A stretch of 64,000 nt of DNA from Salticus scenicus (GCA_963930645.1 OZ005652.1:315152652-315216651); one strand, 5' to 3'. Counted from the stretch's first letter, positions 1-12,280 are shown. The notes: generated by a model from the letters alone, not told the origin. Program-made: numbers and translations.

Positions 1-2546
1 TCTTCAAAATTTTTTTTAATATGACCCTCGGTTCACTTTTGTTGAAATGAGAACTATAGGTCCAACTCCTTTAAAAGAAAAGCCCTCAACCCTCCATGTC
101 ATAACACATGCCCCACCGAATCCCCTTATTTTCTCTTTCCAAATCATCGCAATTACTATTGGAATGATTTGGGAATCTGCAACTATCTACAACTATCAGA
201 GCCACATTAGTTTTATTTTTCTGTCAGAAAAATCTACCTGGTTTCCTCTAAGCTGACACATTTTGAACGAATGTCAAACATGGAATTTTATTTGCCGATA
301 ATAATGGAGGTTTAAGATTGTTTCACTGTGTACTGCAAATTGCTAGGTATTTTAATAGTTTTTCCATAAAATTTTAGTCTTGTTTTTTTTAATAATATTC
401 ATATACTTGAACATTTTCCTGTGGAAAGCAAATCTCAAAACTTTTCTTTCATATCTCGATGATAAAGCTTTTAGCCTACTTTCAGTTCTTCTTTTTCCAT
501 AATTAGCATTCAAATTTAAGAAACTATTTGCAACATTTCTAATCTTCCAATCTTTTTAACATAATCCGACTACTTAATTCTGATAACGAAAGAGCAACAA
601 TTCCTTTTCTTTCGAACTGTTTTGCTCTTGGCATTATTACAAACACACATACACAATTTTAAAAAAATCGAACATAATTACATTCTACGAGCTTTTTAAC
701 TTTTTATCCTAAATGATAAATCTAATTTTAGAGCATAAAATTAAGCTAAGAAAAAATATTAATTTTTTACAGTTATCCTCAAAGTTTTTAGATGGTCAAA
801 TTAAATACTTTCATTTTCTATTTAATTTTAACTATCATATTCATCAATTAAAATTTTTGTTTTTTAAATTATTCTCCTAGAGCTACAGCGAAACAATCCA
901 ATGCTAGTTTGAAGCAATTATTTTTCTTATTTAAGAAAATCGAGAACATTTTTCTGGCCTTAAACAGTTTACACGCGTTGTATATCATGCATTACATAAT
1001 GAGTTTCTGCTCTATTTGCTCTCGACACATTCTGATGCTCGGAGAAATAGAGAACCTCAACTGACATTTTTAAATCTGATTTTTCTTTTGATTTTGCATC
1101 GCAATTAGATTCTCTAGATTTGATTAGCTTCATAAACAAAACTACATTTTTAAGCGAAAATGTTACAAAAGTGCCCTCATATAAAGCAAATAGACGTGTG
1201 TAAATCGAACAGAAATAATGTAATATGGTCTTCAACAATTATTAATCAAATGCGCTTGTTTAGGAAATTATTCATTAACGTATCCATACATTCACGCAAG
1301 GCAACTCGACTAACGAAAGTATACGACATTTTTTGGCGAATGCGTTACGAAAGTTTCAATTAAATATTTCTATTAAATTGTGCGACTTTAACCTCGAAGC
1401 AATTTTCCTTACGAAAGAATTTTTCCAGGACGTCTCCGACATGTCACTTTCATGATAATAAAATTTTCTCTAACTTTGTTAATTTACTTCTAGATGTCTT
1501 CTCACTGGCAACAAAATGATTTAATATTATTTAAAGTTTATGACGTTGCGATCAGAGATTATAAAGCGTATATCCTTTCAAACGAAAAATCATTTGAATT
1601 CTTATTTTCTTTCATCTTCCATGTCATTGCAATTAGGATACTAAGCACTGTTTGAAATTGACAGATCGTTACTAATACATTCGTTCCAGCCTAATAATGA
1701 ACTTTTCTGAATTTTTATTCCATAATAGAACCCGTGGTATCTGCTTTATGTGATACGCTTTTCAGTGATTTAATTCACTAGTAAACAGCCCTCTGTATCG
1801 GACGGCATTTGTTGCCCTACCTTGTTGATATGCTTCGTTTTCTTTGGAAAACACCCCCTCTTTAAAGATTTTACAAAAATTTTGAAAATTAACCATATAA
1901 CCAATAAATTTTATAAACTAATCTAATAATCTAAAATTTAATTTGAGAAGGTTCAAAAATAGATTTACTATTAATAAGTTTAAAAAGGTTGATATTTAAA
2001 TAACAACTATAATGTCCCCCATAAAATTTTTTACTTAATAAATTATCTAATTTTACTTACATTTATTTTTGTTTATTAAAAATTCTCAAAGGCAAACATA
2101 TATGCTATATAATGCATATTAAACATTATATACTCTTCAATACATTACACCCTTAGGATTAATAATAGATTAATAATATTATTTGACAGTGGTGTATTCA
2201 TATAAGCATGAAAGCTCTAATGTCTCTCGGTGTAAGATTATGCACATCATGAAACCTACCTTAAAATAAAAGTATTGTTATTGTATATGCTTTTCAAATG
2301 TAATTAATATGATTAATTGAACGTAATTATAACTGAAAGTTTCACAAAAGTAAGTAAGTTTGTTGTTTATCAGTAATATGATCTTTTTATTAAACGTTAT
2401 TATTTCATATGCAAAAAAGCTGCAAAAAAATTATAAGCTTTCAATTTCGATACATTTTACATGCAGATATTTGATAGATGATAATACACAAAAAGGAATA
2501 TGTTTCGGAAAATGCTTTTTCATTTCAAAGTAATAAATTACATATA
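1..2546. other. AT-rich stretch, no gene seen
   Basis: AT-rich DNA with short random open frames only. No transposon termini, tandem repeat or conserved protein motif was recognised. The small open frames at 47-256 and 969-1363 have no recognisable domain and are treated as chance. Confidence 0.5.
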
Positions 2547-2730
2547 TAGGGGAGACCCGTGTACCTACGGCCGATTTTTTTTAATGCCCAAAAACAGAGC
2601 CCTTGACCTGTCTAAAATTATCAAACTGGTATGTACATATCTTTAGGACTAATTACTTCCAATTGGGATGAATATAAATACCTAACATAATAAATTCCAA
2701 CAAATAGAAGGTTTTTAAAAAAACTTCACT

Positions 2731-2793
2731 CGTGGCCCTAGGTACAACACCCTCATTGTACCTGGGGCCAGACCTCATTGTACCTAGGGCCAT
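2731..2793. repeat. subterminal repeats of the pogo-like element
   Basis: Three copies of a motif close to GTACCTAGGGCC (either orientation) occur at about 2733-2746, 2757-2769 and 2779-2791. Further copies lie at 3803-3814, 4143-4155 and 4161-4173 near the other end. Repeated subterminal motifs of this kind could be transposase-binding sites; that role is inference. Confidence 0.5.
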
Positions 2794-2942
2794 TCTCTCA
2801 TATTTAGATTTCACTTTGTAATGAATAGAAAATAAGCATATAAACATGTATTTTATGAAAGAAACAATATCAAGTAATATATTTATTTATCATATAATAA
2901 TTATCATGTTGTTGCCTTAATTTGAAACACGAAATTTTTCAC

Positions 2943-2973
<31 letters not shown>

Positions 2974-3242
2974 TTTTCATTGGAATATCGTTTTTTTTTT
3001 TTTTTTTTTTCAATTTCTTTTCTTTTCTGGAGTGTATCTTGAATTTCTAGATTTTTCTGTTTTTCGGTCACATGTTTTCTTTGATGTGGGAGGTTTTGCT
3101 TAGGTTCGTACCTGTTAAAGCATGACACACGAAAAGGTTTTAGATGTTGAAGATTTCCAAATTTCAACAGGATACGAAGGAGAGACATCCAGTTCTATCA
3201 TTGTTGGTTCACTTTCTCCCTGGAAAATCTTATTTTTTTTCT

Positions 3243-3480
3243 TTAAGTTATGGAGGGATCTTGTCTTTCAGTCATATTTGAACTTAAATATTCATCCTCA
3301 GTGAATGTGTTTTGATTCTCTGGCCATATGCCGGATACACGAAAGCCTGATAAAATGTTTACAGGAGTAAAGGCCGATGGATAGGACTTGCCAACATTTG
3401 CAGAAACGTCATATATAGTGATTGGTTTACCAGGGTTTGACAGCATCCAATTACTATAGGCTGCACTGTGTTTCTTAATA
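3243..3480 (-). pseudogene. C-terminal fragment of pogo/jerky-type transposase
   Basis: A minus-strand frame of about 79 codons resembles the region after the catalytic core of pogo/Tigger/jerky (DDE_1) transposases: W-x-L-S-N-P-G-K-P-I-T, then a G-K-S-Y segment, then GF-x-V-S-G-I-W-P and a T-F-T-E-D-E stretch near the end. A full protein is several hundred residues, so the N-terminal DNA-binding domain and the catalytic Asp residues are missing. The apparent upstream continuation beyond 3480 is MITE sequence inserted at TTAA, so the open frame listed there is a fusion artefact. Not functional. Confidence 0.7.
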
Positions 3481-3782
3481 CTTTCGTGACCGCTGACGTA
3501 GTAACACGTCATATAAAAATATGAAACTCCACCAGTGGTCGTTTCTTTTGTAATTTGTATGTTATTTGTTTCTAAAAAATATACAAAATATTCATATTAG
3601 TACAATCAGTATACTATGGATGCAAATACTTTGATTAGAGAGAGTATGATTGTAATGCATATCCATTTGTAATATAAATGTGAATACGGAAAATTTTGTT
3701 TTGAAAAATTGTAATTTATGAGAAAAACGCCCACAGGCGGACCTTACTGTCAAAAAGACAAAAACATGCGGTCGCGAAAGTG
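3479..3782. mobile_element. 304-bp piggyBac-type MITE, copy 1
   Basis: The element begins TACTTTCGTGACCGCTGAC and ends in GCGGTCGCGAAAGTG, so the ends are imperfect inverted repeats. It is flanked by TTAA on both sides (3475-3478 and 3783-3786), the target duplicated by piggyBac transposases. It has no coding capacity. A copy of identical length lies at 32866-33169. It interrupts the pogo-like element, so it is the younger insertion. Confidence 0.8.
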
Positions 3783-4186
3783 TTAAATGGTCCAAACACA
3801 CTGGCCCTATGTACAAGTTTTGGTAACTTCATTCAAAATGCTTTTCATTAAAAAATCAACATGCAGAGAGGACTAATTAAATATCTCATTTATTACTCAA
3901 TATAACAAGCAAAATTATACACTAGAAATGAAAGAAAAATATTTGGCTTGCCTTTGTAAAATAGCTAAAGAGATGAGCTGCAAAATTTTACTTCAAACCA
4001 TGTAAATTCGTTTTCTACATATAACTTGTCAAAACTTTCTCCTCAAAAGTTCCAAAGTAGTTGTAAAAGTAGCAATTGGTGTTGTTACTTGCCCAACTAA
4101 GTAGTAAAACTTAAAATTAAATATTATTCAAATAAAGTGGGGTGGCCCTAAGTACATGATGGTCCTAGGTACACGGGTCTCCCCTA

Positions 4187-4994
4187 TACATATATACATA
4201 TAAAATTATTTTGCTAATTAATTTTTTTAATCATTTTATTTCCTTTAAAATTGCATATTTATTGACAGAATTGAAATAAATACTATTAACTTTTCTAATA
4301 TATTTTAAAAAAGCGATGTTACACTGATAAAATGTTTCTAAGAACTTTTGTTTATTACTGCATATTTTAAAAAAACTAACAATTTCTTTTGCTATGCCTT
4401 TAACGATTATTCGATAAGTAGTCTAGGTGGCCTTTGTCCACCTAGTGTTCGATATTTCCAAATGAACCTATTTTCAAATTTGCTGCTTGCATATCATCCT
4501 GTAAAGCCATATGCGCCAAATTAAAAACAGAAGCTAAATGTCCCAGGAAATGGCCAATAATGAAAAAGCAGGGATGGAACACAGACTCAGAACTCATACC
4601 ACTATTAATGAAACATTTATTATTATTATTCTTATTATTCTTATTATTTTTCTTATTATTTATTTATTTATTTATTTATTTACTTTTTAAATCAGCGATA
4701 TTTTAGGTAGAGAAGTTTCTTAAACAAATACCGGCATGAGTTCTGCTCCAGTGTTTCATCCATGGAAAAAGGTATTGTTTAAAATTTAACATTTTTAAAT
4801 CAAAGTAATTGAATTTTAGTAATAAAAATTTAATTTAATTATTTATGAAAATAAACTTCAACGAAAATCCATCAAAATCGTCGGTTTATTTGTCAAAGGA
4901 TATAGTATCTAAATACTCCCAGTTTATTACATTTTTTTTTTCTCATAGCAGTTTAAATCGATCAGCATCCATTTACACGACATTTTTGAAACAA
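4187..4994. other. AT-rich stretch with one perfect hairpin and an ATT/TTTA microsatellite
   Basis: No gene seen. An 8-bp perfect stem CTAGGTGG / CCACCTAG with a 7-base loop lies at 4423-4445. Simple repeats of ATT and TTTA type occupy about 4618-4690. Confidence 0.5.
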
Positions 4995-5066
4995 TCTATA
5001 TAATATTTATCGAACGTGGACCAGTTACGAATAAATTTTGTCGAAACGATACGATAGAGACGTATC
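4995..5066 (+). mobile_element. 5' end fragment of a Helitron-like element (same family as 57509-58197)
   Basis: After an A, the sequence starts TCTATATAATATTTATCG and continues with a segment closely matching the starts of the elements at 43792 and (reverse strand) 58197, including GTGGACCAGTTACGA. Similarity fades after about 70 bases and no 3' end was found. Confidence 0.55.
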
Positions 5067-5447
5067 AGTCAACCCAGATCTCATTCATTAAATCTTAAAC
5101 TCAGCTGCAAAAAAATTAATCTAATATACTAGAAATGCACATTTTCCTAAATAAACTGAAGAAATATTAACATTTTTGTGCTGTAACATATGCTCAAAAT
5201 CTCGTATTTAGAAGTATATTTGGAAGAATTTAAATCCAATTAGGCCTCGCATTTCTTCGCTGGCTATTCAGCAGGACCGTGGTGGCGCCATGTATTTGTT
5301 CGAAATCAAAATTATCATATTAATATACAATTTTAATATAACAATAATTTAATTTAATTCTAAAATTTTTAACTTAGCAGCGGAAAAATTTATTTTCTAA
5401 AATTGAAATTATAACGCAAATATGAAAGATTTAAATTTCTTTTATTG

Positions 5448-5479
<32 letters not shown>

Positions 5480-5675
5480 AATTTTCCAGTGAGTGATTTT
5501 ATTTGTGAGATTTTTCTGAAAATAATATTAGGTATGGGTGCTATCCGCAATTGTAATGAAATGCTCGCCCTCTGGTGGGCTAAGGTGAAATTACAATAAT
5601 CATGCTTTAATTCGGCTTTCATTAAGCCGCCATTGCTTGCTGATGTTTAGTTTCATATATATTTATTGAATAAAA
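5067..5675. other. AT-rich stretch, no gene seen
   Basis: Contains an A run at about 5449-5474. No element ends or protein motifs recognised. Confidence 0.4.
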
Positions 5676-5834
5676 ATGAATAAATCCGGTACAAAAGATA
5701 ACACATACTGTTTTGTGGTACAGTGTAACCCCAAAGGATCAAGAAATCCAGAATTAAGCTTCCATTTATTTCCAAATGACAAATTTAAAATTTCAGTTGC
5801 TTCGGCTAATGGAAGTAAAGAATTAATCAGATGA
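5676..5834 (+). pseudogene. THAP-type zinc finger fragment
   Basis: A 52-codon frame starting at ATG 5676 and ending TGA 5832-5834 has the hallmarks of the start of a THAP domain: C12-x4-C17 near the N-terminus, then an S-F-H-x-F-P block at about residues 29-33. THAP domains bind DNA through a C2CH zinc site and occur in P-element-type transposases and host regulators. The conserved Trp expected after the F-P block and the distal C-x2-H half are absent, so it is a truncated relic or a first exon whose remainder is not visible. I cannot tell a host gene from a transposon remnant. Confidence 0.5.
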
Positions 5835-6197
5835 TTTGAAACTAATATTTGTTCAGCTTCAGTTAAATACCTACTTTAGATCGAACTTTGAATAAAATGA
5901 AATATTTTTTCCCAAAAGCAATCAATTTTCCATGATGTAATGGCGGAGAAATTATAGTACGAATATTAAGTAGAATAACAAAAAGAACAATAATAAATAC
6001 ACGTGGCTATTATATTTACTAACAACAAAAGCTGAAAAAGCGCCATCTATCGATCATTACAAACGCAGATAAAGCATATGTTCTGTGAGAGGCTAGTGAT
6101 TAAATATTATTTTTTACATTATAACATCTATACTATAATGTTCAGTCCAAATCTGCTTAGCCTTAAATTAAGCAAACGGTATGCTTATTTTAATCTT

Positions 6198-6229
<32 letters not shown>

Positions 6230-6270
6230 TATGTATGTTAATTATCTTTACCCATTATATAAAGGATAAA

Positions 6271-6314
<44 letters not shown>

Positions 6315-7835
6315 AGTACGTTCTTTCAGTTGTGACGTAATATTTTCTGTTAAATAAAACATTTTTTTTTTCTTTTCAATTTATTTAATCGTTACAAAAC
6401 ATGGATAAAACTTTATTTTCTTTCTTTTAAAGCATTGTTCTAGCAACTATGACATCAGTTTTGAGTCGGTGAGTCTCGTGTAACTAAATCTTTTATTATT
6501 ATTCGATAATTGTATTAAAATGCATCGAAATGCTAGTGCCAATTAGAAATTAATGAAAGCTTTGTAAGTCAACAATACAAATTACAAATACACGTTGAGT
6601 TTTTACAATTGTTTCGCTGAACACTCATTTCTTTTATATACGTCTACTCGCCACTGACAGTACGTTTTTTAACCTTTTTGGCAAAATGTCTGGGAAATAC
6701 AGCGTAATTTATGGTTTTTCTTCGTAGTCTTTTGATGCAGCTTGATACATGAAATTCCTGTAAATTTGAGAAATTCGTATACGAAACATCCTGCCTATGA
6801 TGCAGCATCAGCATCATATATTTAAGTTATCGATAACAAGAAAATAGTTTTAGTAGTCTTCTACTGAAACATAGCACTATCCTTCTCATCATAATATAAA
6901 GTCATTTATGTCTAGACTCTAATTAGCCAGTCATTAATGTTCATTGAGTTTTCAAAAAGCAAAAGTATTTATTTATTTATTTATTCTTCTTAATCATTTT
7001 ATTGTTTTGAGGAGAATGGAAATGCTCAGATTTACGACCATACGGAATGAATTTGATACTTTATCTAAACCGAACAACTTAGAAAGACTCCCCCAAGAAG
7101 AGTACACCTCCCAGGCTTAGGACAGTTGTGTTGTCAATTGGCCTTAACCTTAACAGCAACACCTTCTAAAAAAGGGTTAAAAAAAGCGTTTAATCCGTTC
7201 ATTTAAAGATTATTTTATTTTGAAACCAATATTGTACAGATTTTTTTTTTTTAATTCGTTCTTGATCATTAAGGTAAATATAAAGAAATAAAATTAATTA
7301 GTATGGGTGGAATCTGCTCAGATCACCATCCTATATTTGTTCTCATAAATTACTATATTCAACACTAGGCTGGCCGCCCAGGTACGCCAGAAATTTAAAT
7401 TTCCTTTCTTTTTGTCTATCCTTTCATCCGCTTCGATACATTTACCTATTTACCTTATACTAATTTGCTATTCTAATTTCAATGGTTAGCTTTTAATTTC
7501 AGTTTTTCTGCAATACTGGCAATTTAACATTCAATAATCGCCAAAATGCAAATATATGCGAAATATTGCCATATTCAGCCAATTATTATTTTCTGAATAG
7601 CTAAGTTCCCTATATCTATAATATGATGAGGAACTAAAGAAAAAAATGTGAATTGTAAAGGAAAGCAATCGAAACGTATCAGCATAAAATCCATCAGCGA
7701 AATTAATTAAAAAACCAATAAAAATGAATAGGAAATTTAGATAAAATAAATATGTAAAAGCGCGGGGAATGGGGTAATCAGGCTGTGACATTCCTCCGAA
7801 TATTATGATCTCAATAGCGTAATCATATGTGAACA
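5835..7835. other. AT-rich stretch with microsatellites
   Basis: TTA repeats at about 6197-6223, an A run of about 35 bases at 6278-6312 and TTTA repeats near 6968-6985. No gene or element end recognised. Confidence 0.4.
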
Positions 7836-9290
7836 TCTTTACATATATAAAAGGCAATGTCTCTCTGTGTGTGTGGACAGCGTAGCGCAAAGACGGTAGC
7901 TCGGACAATCACGTGATTTGACACGAAGGTGCCCCCCGAGGTGTTCTTGTGCACCTCGAAGCCGGATTTTCGAATTTTTAATTAGTTTTCCTTTAATTAT
8001 TTAAAATATGAAATTAATAACCTAATAATGGCTTTAAATTAGACATTATAATTTTAACTATAATTTTATTGTTGCAAAAAAAAAAAAAAAATAAATAAAT
8101 AAATAAATAAATAAAAATTACGAGGTATTATTATTATTTTTTTTTTCTTTCGACATAAAAGTAAATACATTTAATTAAACGTGAGCAATAAAAAATTATA
8201 AAATAAATAATTATGCATTTCAAACAATTTAAGTCATTATATCACTTTAAAAGTTTTATAAATATTGATAAAGTGTTATACTAATAGTTCATGATACTAA
8301 TATATGTTGTTCTGAAAAGATTTCTTATTTTTAAAACTAGAACTTTTTATATTTTTACTGCCAAGTTGTTGTTAAATGAGTACATAAATAGGTAAATAAA
8401 ATTGCCCGTGATGTAACATTCGACTGCATATCGTTTCTTTCTTACTTTAAGCATCATAAATCTTTTTTTTTTTTTTTTTTTTTTTTTTTTATCAGTTTTG
8501 TTTATAAATCCTCATGGGCGATATTTTTAATTTTGGTGCTGAAGTACACTGAACATTTTTCGCCAAGAACTTTCATTTAGCCATTTTAAGCCAAGTACCG
8601 CATCAAAAATATAAATAAATTATAAAATATTACAGAAAAAATGTTGAAACAGAAATAATAATCACATAAATGAACTATTTTTATCTGAATAGATAATTGT
8701 TTGAAAAAAAAAAAAAAATAGTTTTAGATATAGAAAATTTATTTCAACAAGCACTGTCTTACACCTAAAAACCATTAAAAATATAAAGAGAATATGAAAG
8801 ATTCTTTTAAATTAACGAAAAGGTACAACCAATAAAAGTATTACCAGAATAGGTACTGAAAAATTCCCCCCCCCCCTTTGTATACAAGTAAGTATACACA
8901 AGAATAGAAAAAAAAATCGCAATAATATGTTGATACTGTGTATCGTGCGTAAAGTGTTGTTTATGTATAATTGCAATTTAAATATAAAAGTTTACTTCGA
9001 TATTTTTCGATAATCTTCGTTTCAGTACTGTTATCCAGTAAGCCCCCAAATTGAAGCTCACGGGTAAGGCGTTGTCGCAGGCACCAGACACAACGACACG
9101 ACATGTTGCGGAGGGGAAGTCTCTGGCGAAGGCAAAAAGGACCCTAAACGAAGCTTTTGAGCAATTTCAATGTATTTTATTTTTCATTTCTGCTTGTAAA
9201 TCCGTATAAAAGCGATGAGTCCTTTTTTTTTTTTTTTTTTTAATTATTCATTAAAATATAGTGACCAGCGAAGCGGGCAAAGCCTGCTAG
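7836..9290 (+). mobile_element. Non-autonomous Helitron-like element A
   Basis: Begins with TC after an A (TCTTTACATATATAAAAGG) and ends in CTAG at 9287-9290 followed by T. Just before the end is a short hairpin, GCGGGC-AAA-GCCTGC, as expected for the 3' end of a rolling-circle Helitron inserted between A and T. No Rep/helicase frame is present. It contains a GC-richer block at about 9040-9150, T/A runs (8464-8490) and a segment with TTTTTCGCCAAGAACTTT near 8558 that is shared with elements B and D. Helitron classification is from terminal structure only. Confidence 0.7.
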
Positions 9291-9871
9291 TGTATATATA
9301 TAAACGAAATGTTATTATGTGTATATTTTATAAACTCAAAAACTACTAAACCAATTTACGCGCGTTATTTTTTATTTTCTTTCTTTCTTTACTTTTTATT
9401 TTATTTTATTTATTTATTTTCATTTTTATTTTTATTTTTATTTATTTATTTTCATTTTTATTTTTATTTATTTTATTTTATTTTATTTTTATTTATTTAT
9501 TTTATATTTTACTTTTTTTGCAAAATGATCAGTGGAGCGGTTTAAAGAAAATAAAATTTTCTATCTGATAAATAAAACGGAAGTTAAAAACTTTTTGTAA
9601 ATGTAATCCATGGCGCCATCTACTTTTGAAAAATACGCTTACTATAGCTATTAACATTAATATCTATTAACTTGAATCGTAAATACTGGTGTGCAATTAT
9701 CATTTATTATACCGAAAAATGGGAAAAAATCCAATGAATCCGAATTGATCATTTAAATTAAATTATTCCAATTAGTTAAAAGTATATTAGCTAAAACCAC
9801 CACAGTACCTTTACAATTTTTTAATATTTATTATAAAGTTGTTGTCAATTAAAAATTTCCTTACACATTTA

Positions 9872-11142
9872 TTTGTTGAGTAAGTGCAAACGTTCTACTC
9901 GTTTTTATTACCCATAAAGAAGAGCAAATAAATGCAAAATGAACAGTACCTATTATTGTGCATAATCCCCATTGCTATCTATGACCTCTTGCCATCTTTC
10001 TGGTAGGAAATAAATCCCACGGCGGTAAAATTCCGGCGGTTTCGAGTCAAAAAAGTCTTGGATGGCAGTTTTCACAGCATCAAGACCATCAAAGATTTTC
10101 TGACTGAAAGACGCTGTTCAACGCACTAAATAAGTGATACTCAGTTAATGCCAAGAAGGAGGATGGAGTAAAACCTCCCAACCAAAGCCCAGTAACTTTT
10201 GGCGAGTGATGACAGCAGCATGTGGACTGGGGTTATCGTGATGTAGGATAACACCACGACGATTGGTGAGATCTGGCTTTTTTGCTACGAAATTTCAATG
10301 CAGACTGTCTAACTGTAGACAGTAAAAGGCAGCATTGATGGTTTGGTTGAATGGCAAGACCTCCCAGTGAATTATTCCCTGAACATTCTACCACACACTA
10401 AATAATAACTTCTTGGAATGAATTTCAGCTTTCGAAGTCGATGCAGGCGAATCGCAAGGGCGACACACAGTCATACGATGCTTTACGTTACGGTGCATAA
10501 CCCACTTCTCATCTCCTGTCACAATTCGTGTCAAGAATTGGTCGTTTTTGTACCGGGAAAGCAAGGAAACACAGGTGACGATTCGGTCATCCCGTTGATT
10601 AGCTGTTAGGTTATGTGGAACCCAACGATCCAACTTTCTCGTAAAACCCAACTTAACCAGCTGTCTCTCGATTGTTGTCTGGTGTACGTTGAAGGTCTCC
10701 GCTAATTCTTGCCCGGTTGGGTTCGGGTTGTTCCTTATGGTTTGGTGAATATCATCGTCTCCGACGTGTGATGTCCGTCCACTCGTAGCCTGACCTTGGC
10801 AGCTTCTAACGAATACACGAAACCATCGATGACATGTGCTTTCGTCTATTGCATCCTCCCCATAAACTTGACAAACTTTGAGACATGCTGCGTCTGCCAT
10901 ACTCTTTTATCGAACTCGTATAACAAACAATGTCTTATATGCTCCTTTTCACTTTCCATATTAAACCCTCTGATCTTTTTTTTTAAATGATTAACTTTGT
11001 GAGACACGATGCATTTATACGTGCGGCATCCACACGTTTGATTGGCCGTCGATTTGCGTCATTACAATGTCATGTTTGACGTCAATGCCATTGCAAATAT
11101 GCATATCCATAAATGAGTAGAACTTACGAACTCATCACCCAA
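9872..11142 (-). mobile_element. mariner transposon, decayed
   Basis: A 1271-bp element flanked by TA at 9870-9871 and 11143-11144. Its ends are imperfect inverted repeats of about 28 bases sharing GTTCTACTC and a following TTT. The size matches typical mariners (about 1.3 kb). The minus strand carries a transposase relic. It lies inside Helitron-like element B. Confidence 0.9.
9953..10959 (-). pseudogene. mariner transposase pseudogene
   Basis: The likely original start is the ATG at 10957-10959, where the frame reads I-R-H-C-L-L-Y-E-F-D, a typical mariner opening. A one-base shift near 10905 then moves to the long frame 10388-10900. This holds the helix-turn-helix region (V-Y-G-E-D-A, T-C-H-R-W-F, T-T-I-E-R-Q), the pre-catalytic P-H-N-L-T and the first catalytic Asp in I-V-T-G-D-E-K-W. 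Downstream are stops, then the second Asp in H-H-D-N-P, then a shift near 10150. The third catalytic position falls in T-E-Y-H-L-F, Glu where mariners have Asp. The C-terminus W-Q-E-V-I-D-S-N-G-D-Y ends at 9953. Total span about 335 codons, near the family length of about 345. Inactive. Confidence 0.9.
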
Positions 11143-11727
11143 TATTTATATATTGACATAAAAAGAAATGTATTTAAAACGTGCAATAAAACTGAAATAA
11201 AATGGAAATAAAACTTTACGAAAACTAAAATTGTATGGGATAAAAAATTCTGTCAATTACCAGACTTTGTTCTTCACATCACTGGTCACTATATTTAAAT
11301 GATTTGTTTAATATAATATTTGAAACGTTTAAATAAATATAATCCTATTGGCGACTATTTTCAACAAGTCAGAACCATGGGTAAATACCGTGATACACAT
11401 CCGTTAATGAAATATAAATCACATTTAAATATTTAAGTTTAATTTTGTTAATAAGAAGCATAATTAATTCAAAATTAACTGAATATGCATTCACATTAGG
11501 GAGCAGCTTTAGTATAGAGTCCCACTGACTAAATTAAAATTTGGCATCTTAGTAGTTGGGATGTTTCTCGCCAAGTTCTTTACTTACGAAATTGCGATAG
11601 CTGTTTTAATTCCTAGCCAAAATAGCAAAAAATATTAAAAATCCCCAAAGGGATTCTACGTTCATATTTTATATTTATAAGTGATTCATTTAAATACAGT
11701 GGCGAGCAAAGCGGGCGAAGTCCCTAG

Positions 11728-11740
11728 TAAGTTTATAAAA

Positions 11741-11777
<37 letters not shown>

Positions 11778-12280
11778 TAAGTGACAAAAAAAAAGCCGCA
11801 CTGCAGAACAATTGACTTATACCTTTTGGGTTTGCAATAATTTAAAAGCTAATGATTGCAACAAACAAAATTGTTATGTTTGTATAAAACGAAAGTCATA
11901 ACATGATACCTAGGTACATTTTCGATTTAATAATTTGTTTTATTACACTCTACGAAGTATTAAATAAAAATCTACATAAAACTTTCTTTTTAAACGTAAT
12001 ATAATAAACATATACTTTGTATTCTATCATGATTTATTATTATGAAATAAACAAGTGCTATTTTAATGTATGAAATAAAACTATTTATTTGTTAGATCTA
12101 AACAATTATTTAATAAAAATATGTATTCTGGATTGGATAATTCCTCCTTTATATGGAAAAATTAAAAATAGTTTTGTTTCACAACAAAACTAAAATTGTT
12201 TTGTATTTTTATTAATTGAATAACTTTTTTATAAAAACAATACTCAAAATACATATTTCTTTTCTTTGCAGAAATTTACT
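11728..12280. other. AT-rich stretch with TA microsatellite and a possible splice acceptor
   Basis: A TA repeat lies at about 11741-11774. Directly upstream of the coding relic, a pyrimidine-rich run ending TTTCTTTTCTTTGCAG at 12270-12271 resembles a 3' splice site. Confidence 0.4.

Larger units (their letters stand above)
2547..4186 (-). mobile_element. pogo-like DNA transposon remnant (Tc1/mariner superfamily)
   Basis: The two ends are inverted copies of each other: about 24 bases match perfectly, beginning TAGGGGAGACCCGTGTACCT on the left and the reverse complement on the right, next to TA dinucleotides as expected for a TA-targeting element. Inside is a minus-strand fragment resembling the C-terminal part of a pogo/jerky-type DDE transposase (3243-3480). 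The rest of the transposase is absent, so this copy could not move by itself. A MITE sits inside it at 3479-3782, and long T runs lie at 2943-3013. Several short repeats of a GTACCTAGGGCC-like sequence flank the core. Family assignment rests on the protein fragment plus TA flanks. Confidence 0.75.
9291..11727 (+). mobile_element. Non-autonomous Helitron-like element B, containing a mariner
   Basis: Starts immediately after element A with TGTATATATATAAACG, which looks like a Helitron 5' end with TC changed to TG. It ends in CTAG at 11724-11727 followed by T, preceded by an imperfect hairpin around AAAGCGGGCGAAG. A long T/A pentamer-type tract (TTTTA-like) fills about 9375-9515. A mariner is inserted at 9872-11142, so the element itself is about 1.17 kb. 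The segment at about 11500-11640 (TTTCTCGCCAAGTTCTTTAC) is shared with elements A and D. Confidence 0.65.

Noticed and set aside
2904..3188. 94-codon Lys-rich minus-strand frame
   Set aside because: The Lys runs are the reverse complement of long T tracts inside the pogo-like element.
7531..7908. 125-codon minus-strand open frame with hydrophobic stretches
   Set aside because: No recognisable domain; it crosses the 5' end of Helitron-like element A, and its hydrophobicity follows from AT-rich composition.
9309..9545. 78-codon Phe/Tyr-rich open frame resembling a membrane protein
   Set aside because: It is a TTTTA-type simple repeat read in one frame.
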